NCBI GenBank assembly: GCA_020284085.1
Contig: JACEVL010000046.1
Span: forward strand, 186,001 to 250,000
Source of the DNA: Aporrectodea caliginosa
Taxonomy: Eukaryota > Annelida > Clitellata > Crassiclitellata > Lumbricidae
Direction: 5' to 3'
DNA: 64,000 bases
The position numbers and the translations under genes were made by a program. The notes under the pieces were generated by a model. It saw only the letters and a list, made by a program, of their open reading frames with translations, had not been told where the DNA came from and made no database searches. The stretch's first letter is position 1. Each line of letters begins with the position of its first letter. Positions 46,469 to 55,870 of the stretch are shown here, piece by piece.

Positions 46469-49400
46469 ATGGAACGCCTTGAAGAACTTCTGAAAGAAAT
46501 CCGAGACCTAACATTGCCTAAAGAAAACTTTAGCATTATATGTTCCTCAGATCAAACCGACATAACCACAAACTTCTCACCAATGCTGCACCTAAATCCC
46601 AACAAACGCTTTGAACTTGCTCTTGTGAACCTTGAAACTTACAATTCTATTCCGAATGTTGATGGAACCAACAACAAGTTTGTCTACAGCAACAACACTG
46701 GTACAACATGGTTTACGATCACGCTTCCTGAAGGGTGTTACGAGATTCCACAGATTAACGGCGCAATTCAAAGACAACTCGAACGGAATGGTCACTGTTT
46801 ATTGTTTATTGGTCCCAATAACACAAAGACACAAAACAAATAATATTTAACAGTAATTAAACATAAAGCATAATCATTTGATATGCAATTATCACAGCAT
46901 ACATAAGGGAGCAATAGGCTTACCCGAAGGGAATAATCCCGCTGAATGGGGGCCTATTTACAAGATAATATCAATGAGTCTTAGTAGTGACAAATACTTA
47001 ACACAGTGGCAGTAGCTTGGGAGCCCAGAAATAACAGCGTTGAGGTAGCTTCCCTCCGCCTTAGGGTAAAACAAAAGACAATAAAACCAAAAAAGACCAA
47101 AAAAAGAACTGAACAAATGCAATGCTATTTAACATTTCTTATTTAACATTTTTTATTGTGTGTGCACGGATTTGAATTTTAAATGAGGCTAGACTCATGG
47201 CCGCACGAACACATTCTGGTATGCTATTCCATATGAGGGGACCCTGGTATTTGATAGAAAACTGTCGGGTATTTGTTCTGGCAAAGATGCTTATGTAGAC
47301 TCTTTTATTTCGAATGGCCCTGTCAAGTAAGTTTGGTTTGAAGTAGGCCGAGAAAGCTTGTGGGAGGAGGTTATTATCATACTGGTACATAAATATACTA
47401 GTTTGAAGAAATTTAATCTGAGATATTTTCAGGAGGTTAAGTTGCAAGTACAGTGGGTCAGTGTGGGTGTTGATAGGAGACTTGGTAATAATTCTTATAG
47501 CTTTTTTCTGTAGTATGTTTAGTTTTAGTAAGTGAGTGTCATATGTAGATGTCCAGACAAAATTGCAATAGTTTAAATAAGGATGTATAAGTGTAAAATA
47601 TAGATTTTTGAGTATGTGTGTTGGAAGCAGATAGGATATCCTGCGAATTATTCCAGTGTTTTTAGAGATTTTTTTAGCAATTTCGGCAATATGTATGTCC
47701 CACTTTAAGTGTTGGTCAATGTAAACCCCGAGGAATTTGGATGAAGAGACTTGAGGAATTAACTTATTTTCAATTGTCAGAGCATTGTCAGGAGTTGGAA
47801 CAGGTTTATTGTTAGACCTGAAGATGATGTAATTTGTTTTAGATAGGTTAAGCGAGAGTTTGTTGGCTTTAAACCAGTCATTAGCTAGTTCTAGGTCATT
47901 ATTTGCTATTTTAATTAATTGGTCATATGAGGCATGTGAGTAGAAGGCATTGGAGTCGTCTGCAAAGAGAATGTAATGAAGAAGAGATGCAGAATTGGGA
48001 AGATCATTGATGTATATTAAAAAGAGTAGAGGCCCAAGTATTGAGCCTTGAGGAACCCCAAAGACTATGTTTTGAAAACTTGATAGTTTGCCATTACAAG
48101 AAACTTGCTGGCGTCGGTTATTTAGGTAGCTTGAAAACCATGCAAGTGCAACTCCTCTGATTCCATAAGTTTCAAGTTTATATAACAAGATTTTATGGTC
48201 AACCGTATCGAATGCTTTGGCTAGGTCGAGAAAAATTCCAATGGAATATTCATTGTTATCCATGGCTTGAGAGATTTTATCCTGAATATCAATTAGTGAC
48301 ATATATGTCGAATGCCCTGGCTGAAAGCCATGTTGGAAGGGGTAAAGGATTTCAGATTGGCTAATAAAAGAGTACAGCCTGTCATACATAACCCTCTCAA
48401 ACAACTTGGAAAAAAAGGTAATATAGAGATAGGTCTGAAGTTAGAAACCTCATTTTTATTTCCTTGTTTATAAATCGGTATTACTTTAGCTAATTTAATA
48501 TCAGATGGAACCTCTCCAGTTCTAATCGAGCAATTTATTATTTCGCTTAGTGGAGTTGCTAGTATATCCATAAGTGGTGATAATACATGCGGATTGAGGT
48601 CATCAGGTCCAGTACTGTGAGTATCTTTAAGGGTTTTGTTGATAGCAATTAGCTCATAGGAAGAAGTCGGTAGCATAGCAAAGGAATTCAGTGAAGAGGC
48701 CGGCATATAATCTTGATATGATTTTTTTGATAGAGGTATATTTTGTGCTAAAGATTTAGGTAAGTTCGTAAAATGGGTATTAAATATATCCGCTAAAAGT
48801 TCAGAGTCGTCTATTTTATTGCCATTAAGTAATATTTCTTTTATAATCGTATCCTTATTTTCAGTATTAACGATGGATTTAATTAGTTGCCAAGTTTTTT
48901 TAATGTCATGGTTATATTTAGCAAATTCATTACTATAATAGTCTTGTTCAAGTTTAGTACGTATTACTTTATACTTATTACGGTAAGCGGTAAATATGGC
49001 TTTATTTGCTAGAGTAGGATTTTTTACAAATTTAATGTATAGTTTTTCTTTCTTTTTTGTAGAATTTAATAGTCCTTGAGTCATCCAAGGATTCTGAGCT
49101 GCTTTTCTTTTATTAGTGGCTCTGGGTCTTAGGGGAAAAGCTTGGTCATAATTAAGCTGTATTAATTTTACAAATAAAGCATATGCTAAGTCAGATTCAT
49201 TTTTGCTGCAAAGTGATAAAACTGGTGACCAGTCTAGTTTGTCTAGTAATAGTCTAAAGTTAGAGGTGGTAGTATCATTTACGGTCCTTACCAATTGAGG
49301 GTTACCTAATTTATTCAGGGGTTTAGAAATATTCTCAATCCAGGTTATAATGGGTAAGTGGTCCGAAATATCAGATATTATTATAGCAGAGTTAGTGACA

Positions 49401-50418
49401 GAGGCAGGAGAATTAGTGAAAATGTTATCAATTAGGGTGGCTGTAGTGGGAGTTATTCTAGTAGGTTGGAGAATCATGGGGAGAAAGTGGTGAGAGGTAA
49501 GGCAGTCGGTAAAGTCAGCAGTGGGATTATGAGTCTCCGAAGCCAATAAGTCGATGTTAAAATCTCCAGTTATAAATATCCTTTTATTTCTATTTTTATG
49601 AATGGTTAGCAAGTCAATTAGAGATTCAAATTCAATATTAAAGAAATCTAGACTAGTACCAGGTGGTCTATATATGACTCCCACGACAATATCTGTATTT
49701 TTTGTAGATGGTATGTTAATAAATAATCACACTCCCTGACAAGGTCTACAAAGTAATTAATATCAGAGTCTAGGTCTTTATTATTTAAAAGTGGTTTCCT
49801 GAGATCATCATTGTCTGTTGTGTTTAAGGAGTTAAGTTTAGGAAGTTTACCTATGTTTGAAATTCTAGATTGTAAGTTTAGTTTCTCAGATTCATGTGTC
49901 TTTTTAAAACATTCATTACAATTCCAGGAGTCCTCAGTCAAAGTATTGTCTCTATTAGTAATACAAGTTGCATGTAGGGATATTACCGAATGCTCCCACT
50001 ATTACCGCCAACAGCTCAACCCTGCGAGCTTATGTGGATATTACGAATGCTAATTCCGAGTAAACATGAATCCACAATAAGGTCTATGCTAGGCTTTAAT
50101 CCTAAAACTATACAATCTGGCTATCATGAGGGAGATAACCCAGTTGATATTCTCAAGGTAAACACCATTCTCGTCAACTGTGATATCATTTCTGGGTCAT
50201 ACCGCAAAGGTAGCCAGACGCCAGTAGTCTATAGTTTCTTTCCAGATGTTTCGCCTGGCTATAAGATAGTAGAGTCGCCGAATAACCTGGTATACCTGCC
50301 TGTGGTACCAGCTGGTCATGTACAGCGCATGAGAGTGTGGTTGACAGACCAGAACGGTGAACAATTAAACCTCCGTGGTGAAACGATAACTATAAGATTT
50401 CATATACGAGGCGTTTAA
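46469..50418 (+). pseudogene. Penton-like minor capsid protein, split by a LINE insertion
   Basis: The 5' part (46469 to about 46810) encodes a start typical of Polinton minor capsid proteins (LEELLKEIRDLTLPKENFSI, RFELALVNLETYNSIPNV). The 3' part (about 49975-50418) ends with VVPAGHVQRMRVWLTDQNG and RGETITIRFHIRG, the conserved C-terminus. In between lies a minus-strand LINE of about 3.1 kb. The 3' part has another frame change near 50050. In related elements the protein forms the single jelly-roll vertex of the capsid. This copy cannot encode it. Confidence 0.85.
46850..49975 (-). mobile_element. Non-LTR retrotransposon (CR1-like) nested in the penton gene
   Basis: The minus strand encodes, from high to low coordinate, a fragment with a CxxC knuckle (WNCNECFKKTH, ~49925), an apurinic-type endonuclease part (VIYRPPGTSLDFF, GDFNIDLL, DISDHLPIITW), and a reverse transcriptase with LDLAKAFDTVDHKILLYKLE, GVPQGSILGPLLFLIYINDL and FADDSNAF. 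There is one frame change in a homopolymer near 48405. The N-terminal half of the endonuclease appears deleted and the 5' end truncated. The 3' UTR is about 46860-47138. It is younger than the Polinton insertion because it interrupts a Polinton gene. Confidence 0.9.
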
Positions 50419-50420
50419 AC

Positions 50421-50882
50421 ATGTATGTCTTTGGAGTTAGATCGAAACGGCGTCGGGTTATGGGTGGTGGGCTTTTCGACTGGATACCCAAAATTGCCAG
50501 CGCTTTTGGTCGGGTTGGTAATTTTATCTCGAGAAATAAGGACACAATCACAAATGTTGCAAATGTGGCTGGTAGTGTGGCTAAGGCTGGTGCGACAACC
50601 GCATCTGCAGTCAGGAATATTGTTGATGCAGTAAAGGCAAGACGCGCTGCCGCTGCCGCCGCTGCACAACCTGTCGCCGCTGCGGTACAACCCGCTGCTG
50701 CACTTCCAATACCTCTTGAAAAGGCACTCAGCGAAAAGAGCATTGAATTTTTAAAGCAACTTGCAACGAGTGAACGGGTTCAACCAGCAACTGATATAAA
50801 TAGCCTTATTGCTGGGTCTGGCTTCAAAACTCTACAAGCAGTAAATCGCCGTGGAAAGGGCCTGTTTTTGGGTAGAAATTAG
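50421..50882 (+). CDS. pVI-like amphipathic minor virion protein
   Basis: 153 residues, intact, starting 3 bp after the penton stop. A basic leader (SKRRR) is followed by MGGG-L at 14-18, a match to the adenain pattern (M/I/L)xGG-x. An amphipathic helix comes next (LFDWIPKIASAFGRVGNFIS), then an Ala-rich linker. Near the C-terminus IAGS-G at 130-134 fits (M/I/L)xGx-G, and it ends RRGKGLFLGRN. An N-terminal processed amphipathic helix plus a C-terminal processed basic peptide is the layout of adenovirus protein VI, which lyses endosomes and activates the protease. The homology is inferred from layout. Confidence 0.65.
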   Translation: MYVFGVRSKRRRVMGGGLFDWIPKIASAFGRVGNFISRNKDTITNVANVAGSVAKAGATTASAVRNIVDAVKARRAAAAAAAQPVAAAVQPAAALPIPLEKALSEKSIEFLKQLATSERVQPATDINSLIAGSGFKTLQAVNRRGKGLFLGRN

Positions 50883-50967
50883 AAATTAATTTGCTTTGTA
50901 GAAATTAATTAATTTGCTTGTCTCAACAATTAAAGTCTAAAAATTACCAATAGTTAATAGTATTATA

Positions 50968-52266
50968 ATGGCAACAGTTGATATAGGTAGCGAAATGTTG
51001 GACATCGGTGCGGCGATGTCTGACGACAATAGCATTGAATCTTACGAATTCCGCGAGTACGAATCACAAAACCCCGCCGCCATTAATAACGGTCAGGCCA
51101 TACAGATAGACATCCAAAACCAAGACATTTTCACTCAACCTTCCAAAAGCTACCTTCTTGTCGAGGGCAGGCTTGCATCAACCACTAATGTGGCTTACGC
51201 CGCAGACACACAGGTGTCACTAATCAATAATGCCATCCCTTACATGTTCTCTCAGATCCGATACATGGTTAACAATACCGAGATCGAGAACATAGCATCT
51301 CCAGGACAGGCAACAACGATGAAGGGCATGTTGGTCTATGGAGACGATTTTTCCAAGGCTGAAGGTCTGAACATTTGTTGGCAGAAGGACACCACTGCAG
51401 CCGCAGCGGTCGCAAATCTTGGCTTCACACTTCGGCGAGGGATGATCATCGCTAAGCCTGACCCTATTGGCACTTTTTCATTCGTCATCCCCCTAAGACA
51501 TTTATTCGGTTTTTGTGACGATTACCACAGGGTCGTGTACGGAATTAAACATTCCTTGTTGCTGAGCCGGCAGGCGGATGCAGACGCAATCTTCAAGGCC
51601 GCTGCAATACCCGTTGGTCGGATTACACTGAGTAAGCTATCCTGGTTTATGCCACATGTTATACCCGCTTTGGAGTATAAGAGCATGCTCATGAAGCAGA
51701 TCGAGGCCAAGGTTAAAATTCCTGTAGCATTTCGAGCCATGCAATGCGATAATATTTCGGTACCGCGAGCAACGACTTTTTCGTGGCGATTGAGTGTTAA
51801 ATCAGGAACGGAAAAGCCCCGATGGATTCTGGTTGCCTTTCAGACTGACAAGACGGCAAACCAGGATCACAACCCGGCACTTTTCGACCATGCACAAGTT
51901 CGCAATATCTATGCTATGCTCAACAGCGATCGGTATCCAGTCGTTGACATGAATCTCGACTTCACCGCGATGAAAATCTCTCGTGCTTACAAAGCTTTGC
52001 GAGACTTCAAGGAGGAGTTCTGTGGAATCGATGGACGAGAATCATCTTGTCAAGTAACACCGGTCGACTTCGTAGATTACTTCCCGATCTTCGTACTAGA
52101 TGTTCGCAGACAATCGGAACGCCTGAAAACCACGACCCAGGACATTCAGATTAAGGTGAACTTCGACGCCGCAGTTCCAGCTAATACGATAGCATATGCC
52201 GTGTTGATAAGCGATCGACTCATGAAACTTGAATCGGATGGAAGCAAATTCAATCTCGTTTACTAA
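50968..52266 (+). CDS. Major capsid protein (double jelly-roll type) of the Polinton
   Basis: 432 residues, intact, from the ATG at 50968. It carries the features I associate with invertebrate Polinton/adintovirus capsid proteins: YEFREYESQNPAAINNG near residue 26, ILVAFQTDKT near 280, and DFKEEFCGIDGRESS near 345, with predominantly beta-type sequence throughout. It is expected to trimerise into capsomers. Length is at the short end for the family. It is preceded by an 85-bp spacer with a duplicated GAAATTAATTTGCTT motif and followed by the core/membrane protein gene. Confidence 0.85.
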   Translation: MATVDIGSEMLDIGAAMSDDNSIESYEFREYESQNPAAINNGQAIQIDIQNQDIFTQPSKSYLLVEGRLASTTNVAYAADTQVSLINNAIPYMFSQIRYMVNNTEIENIASPGQATTMKGMLVYGDDFSKAEGLNICWQKDTTAAAAVANLGFTLRRGMIIAKPDPIGTFSFVIPLRHLFGFCDDYHRVVYGIKHSLLLSRQADADAIFKAAAIPVGRITLSKLSWFMPHVIPALEYKSMLMKQIEAKVKIPVAFRAMQCDNISVPRATTFSWRLSVKSGTEKPRWILVAFQTDKTANQDHNPALFDHAQVRNIYAMLNSDRYPVVDMNLDFTAMKISRAYKALRDFKEEFCGIDGRESSCQVTPVDFVDYFPIFVLDVRRQSERLKTTTQDIQIKVNFDAAVPANTIAYAVLISDRLMKLESDGSKFNLVY

Positions 52267-52337
52267 TTAGAAAAATGGCGTCCCTTTAGATATATTTCAG
52301 AAAAAGTTTTAGGAAAAATATATCTATATTTTTCGTC

Positions 52338-52844
52338 ATGAAAACCAAGTACATCTCACACGGTCTTTCGCTGACTGAAGGTCAAAAGGTAACACTGGCA
52401 AATGCCGCCCGCAATGGCACCGGCGCTACAATTCGGCTCACTTATGGCCAGCTTCATGGAGAAGACAACCTCGGGCTGACGAAGGGTCAAGCTAACCGTG
52501 TCGCTAAAAATTTGGACCAAGGCCGTGGCATGGAGTTGAGATTCACCAAAACACAAATGAAACATATGACAAAAAATGGTGGTTTTCTCCCGCTACTAGC
52601 ACTCCTCCCACTGCTCTTTGGTGGGTTATCTGCAGCGGGAGCAGTGGCTGGTGGGGCTGCAGGGATAGCAAAGGCGGTGCAAGCCAAACAAGCTGCAGCA
52701 GCTGCACAAGCCGAGGCAGAGCGTCATAACCGGGTAGTCGAAGCTGAGCTTCATGGAAAGGGGTTGTATCTCGGACGCCAGACTACCGGTGGTTGTTGTC
52801 CTAGGTGTAAGGGATCAGGACTTTATCTCGGGAAAAAAAACTAG
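52338..52844 (+). CDS. Hydrophobic Gly/Ala-rich virion protein with adenain-type sites
   Basis: 168 residues. Residues 8-75 hold LTKGQ- and FTKTQ-type repeats. Residues 81-112 are a hydrophobic Gly/Ala stretch (GGFLPLLALLPLLFGG and on), then a helix rich in Ala and Gln. LFGG-L (93-97) and LHGK-G (138-142) fit adenain cleavage patterns. The C-terminus has GKGLYLGR, CCPRC and GSGLYLGKKN, echoing the end of the pVI-like protein. Similar small proteins occur in adintoviruses between capsid and protease genes. The gene ends in A AAA AAC TAG, a possible -1 frameshift signal into the protease. Confidence 0.7.
   Translation: MKTKYISHGLSLTEGQKVTLANAARNGTGATIRLTYGQLHGEDNLGLTKGQANRVAKNLDQGRGMELRFTKTQMKHMTKNGGFLPLLALLPLLFGGLSAAGAVAGGAAGIAKAVQAKQAAAAAQAEAERHNRVVEAELHGKGLYLGRQTTGGCCPRCKGSGLYLGKKN
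52835..52841 (+). promoter_or_regulatory. Candidate -1 ribosomal frameshift heptamer A AAA AAC
   Basis: The heptamer is in the correct register (codons AAA AAA AAC TAG) and abuts the stop codon of the upstream gene. The -1 frame continues directly into the protease frame, which has no ATG until 52910. No downstream pseudoknot was modelled. Confidence 0.5.
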
Positions 52845-53253
52845 AACCTCTGAGCAACTTTGATATCGAGAAAGCCGCCCGAGGACTGCCTAATTTCCGC
52901 GGTGTTTTCATGCGAGATGGCTTGCCCGCTGTGGTACACGACAAAGAGTGTGGAATTGTTAATCTGGATTCCAAAGAAGGCGATGGTACCCACTGGGTGG
53001 CATATAAAATTGATCTTATCAATTTTGTATTGATCAAGGTCATCATGGTCCTACAGCCGTGTTCTTTGATAGTTATGGGTTGGATCCGCCTCAAGAACTC
53101 GCTCGATATTTAAATTGCCCCATCAGAACACAAACATTTCAGCTGCAGGGTCAAAATGATGTGATATGTGGCCACCTCTGCCTTCTTGTGCTCAAACAAC
53201 TCGCTGCTGGTCAAAAATTTGAAGACATAATACTTAACTATGTTGCCTCATAA
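52841..53253 (+). pseudogene. Adenain-like cysteine protease, frame broken
   Basis: Would mature the virion proteins. Catalytic His lies in GTHWVAY (~52985-53005); the downstream Gln and Cys are in the segment encoding QNDVICGHLCLLVLKQL (~53153-53200), as in C5/Ulp1-fold proteases. Family-typical coding begins upstream of the first ATG (52910), at or near the end of the preceding gene. A frame change between about 53014 and 53035 separates His from Cys, consistent with a small indel. Without it the enzyme would be complete. Confidence 0.8.
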
Positions 53254-53346
53254 GAAGATTGGATTGTTTTAGATTGCTTAGATATTTTGGATTTTGGTTT
53301 TGAAATTTTTATATTAGAAATGTGCCCCTTTTTTCTGTAATACAAG

Positions 53347-55279
53347 ATGCCGGTCGATAAGTTTGGTCGAAGTAGTCATAGTACGATAGGTGGAGGAGTA
53401 TGGCAGTTCAGCACTGGTGGGCTCGTCCACAAGGTTGGCGATACCATGATGGGAATTCTCTCATCTGGTGGGTATCGAATCACAAATGTTGGTACGCCTA
53501 CTGAGAACGCTGACGCCGCAACGAAGGGTTACGCTGATACAATAGACCTGGATAATCTACAACTTGCCGGTGGAACTATGTCTGGCAACATTAACATGAA
53601 TGGAAACCGTATATCTGGGCTTCCTACGACAGACACGCCAGATTCTGATAGGGACGCTGTGAGCTGGGCACAGGTGGTACGGTACGCCGACGAGCAGGCG
53701 GATGTTTCTAACGCCCAAGATGTTATTGTTAAGGAGTATGCGGACAGGAAGGACGCCGCCCTTAACACAGGTCTGAGGTTGTATACGGACCAAAAAACTG
53801 CCGCCGCCAGACAGTATACAGATGAAAAGTCTAACGCCGCAAAACAGTATGCAGACGAAAAGGATACTCTTGTTAGAAGTGCACATGTGCTGAAAGCCGG
53901 TGATACCATGACTGGTAATTTGGATATGGGTGGGAAACGGGTAACTGGTTTACCATTACTAACAACAGATATAAACGATGCAGCGAGCATATCAGAAGTG
54001 AGGCGTGAGGTAAACGCCAAAATGACAAACTTAAATATAGAACCCTCGGCTCCGTTGCATGTGACTAACAAACGATATGTTGATGCGGCTATTAAGTTTA
54101 CCGCAGATGATAAGGATACCATCATTAGGCGTTATTCGGACGAGAAGGATGTTGCGCTTAACACAACCCTCAGGTTGTATACAGACCAAAAAACTCTCGC
54201 CGCCAGAGAGTACGCCAAACAGTATACAGATGGTCGGATCCCCACCGTCGACGGCACACATGTTCTCAAAGCCGGTGATACCATGACTGGCAATTTGGAT
54301 ATGGGTGGGAAAGGGTTACTGGGCTTCCAATAAGCCATATATCACGTATGCCATCCGATAGCGACGCGGTAAGCATGAAACTATTAAGTGATGGACTAAA
54401 AAATGTGATGACAAATTATGACATGTCATCATTCCCAGGAACACCCATTGGGCCAAAATTCTTGACTAACAAGAGATATGTAGACGAACACGATGCAGCC
54501 ATTAGAGGCGCTCACATTCTCAAAGCCGGTGATACCATGACTGGTGATTTACAAATGTCAGGAAAAAGAATTACAGGACTTCCGGAAGGAGCATCAGTAT
54601 CTAACAGTGATGGGGCCAGTATTGGTCAAGTTTCAAAAATGGTCAACGCCACCATGATAAGGTTGAACAGGGTGCCATCGGGGCCGTTAAATGTGACTAA
54701 TAAGCAATATGTAGACTCCCAGATCTCTCTTGCCAAAAGATATGTGGACAACAAAGACCTCGCCGCCAGGCAACACTCGGTTGCCTTGGACGCGATAATT
54801 ATGACTTATATACGCAACCTCAAGATACTCAACCATAACGGCCATATTCCACCCATACCCGCTTTCCAACAACTTTACAGGTTTTATTCCCACCGCCAGT
54901 TCGGAACTGTCGAACTAACCCAGCAGTTTTAGCATTTAACCCCACGAATGTTTCTACCCCCCTCAGCGCGTGTGATGGCGGCTGGATAGCCAATACCACT
55001 GGTGTTGGATCTTGGCTACAGATTGAATGCCCGACGGCCGTACGCATATGGAAAGTCAGTCTGTGTTTTAATTTAAATATGACGTCCTGGAAGATAAGTG
55101 GGGCCGTTCGGAATGGTGATGACGAGTGTATTTACAGACCTACTCACCTCAAACTTCCGATTTACCGAAGCTCCAAAGCCGCAAGACTTTTCCGTCGACT
55201 CCGTCAGCGCTTATAAAATATACAGGTTTACAGCCCTTGCCTTTGCTACTAATGATGATTTAGCAAAGATCCTCGGTTG
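53347..55279 (+). pseudogene. Phage-tail-fibre-like protein with repeated MTGNLDM modules, frameshifted
   Basis: The N-terminus MPVDKFGRSSH is followed by at least five copies of the tail-fibre module AGDTMTGNLDMGGKRVTGLP (degenerate copies near 53440 and 53570, good ones near 53890, 54270 and 54520), spaced by DAATKGYAD or VTNKRYVD linkers and YTDQKTAAARQYTDEK-type helical repeats. The 3' part encodes a compact Trp-rich domain (GWIANTTGVGSWL, ~54975) and ends AYKIYRFTALAFATNDDL. Frames change near 54312, 54885-54920 and 55115. A trimeric receptor-binding fibre is inferred from the phage family. It lies just after the protease, like a late gene. Confidence 0.75.
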
Positions 55280-55337
55280 ACCACTTTCAGATCTTCACAT
55301 ATTTTAAAGATGGGGATTAATAGTATAAAACTGGACG

Positions 55338-55865
55338 ATGGCTGACTCACACCATAAAATCCGAGGATATCTCAGGCAAAACGGGGAAACAAATATGCAA
55401 AAATACACCCTCGATGATATCGTTGGTCTAACCAACTGGGGATATACAATCGAGAAACCCACCACAGAAATGTTGACCGCTGTGCCTCAGGAACACATCG
55501 ATTTCGTGTCAAAGGACTACTACACCCGCGACATTTACACAGCAACCGGTACACTGGCCACAAAGGTGTATAAGAATCTTCCAATAACAGCCGCACGATT
55601 TCCTTGCATCACTTTACAGACCGCAGCTGATACCGTTACAGTAGACTGTGGGTTCTGGAAACTTACTATATCGGGTGCAAGTAACGGAGACGCCTCAATT
55701 CGTATAATTGATTGGCTAATTGATATTTCCAGCTCACAGTTTAATGCGACTAGGATAATTTGTATTCCGAGCCAAACGAGTTTTCAAGTTGAGGCTAAAA
55801 AAAGAGGTACTGTAACAACTCCGGATATTGAGTTAAATATAACACTACTTTTAGAAGAATTATAA
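55338..55865 (+). CDS. Unrecognised Polinton protein, 175 residues
   Basis: Intact from MADSHHKIRG. No signal peptide or membrane segment. The N-terminal part is polar (MQKYTLDDIVGLTNWGYTIE), and the remainder looks beta-rich. It starts 58 bp after the fibre gene and ends 5 bp before the next gene, so it is probably co-expressed with them. A fibre chaperone or second capsid-surface protein is a guess from position only. Confidence 0.6.
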   Translation: MADSHHKIRGYLRQNGETNMQKYTLDDIVGLTNWGYTIEKPTTEMLTAVPQEHIDFVSKDYYTRDIYTATGTLATKVYKNLPITAARFPCITLQTAADTVTVDCGFWKLTISGASNGDASIRIIDWLIDISSSQFNATRIICIPSQTSFQVEAKKRGTVTTPDIELNITLLLEEL

Positions 55866-55870
55866 TAACT

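Noticed and set aside
53014..53035. A second programmed frameshift within the protease
   Set aside because: No slippery heptamer is present at the frame change; a small indel or assembly error is simpler.
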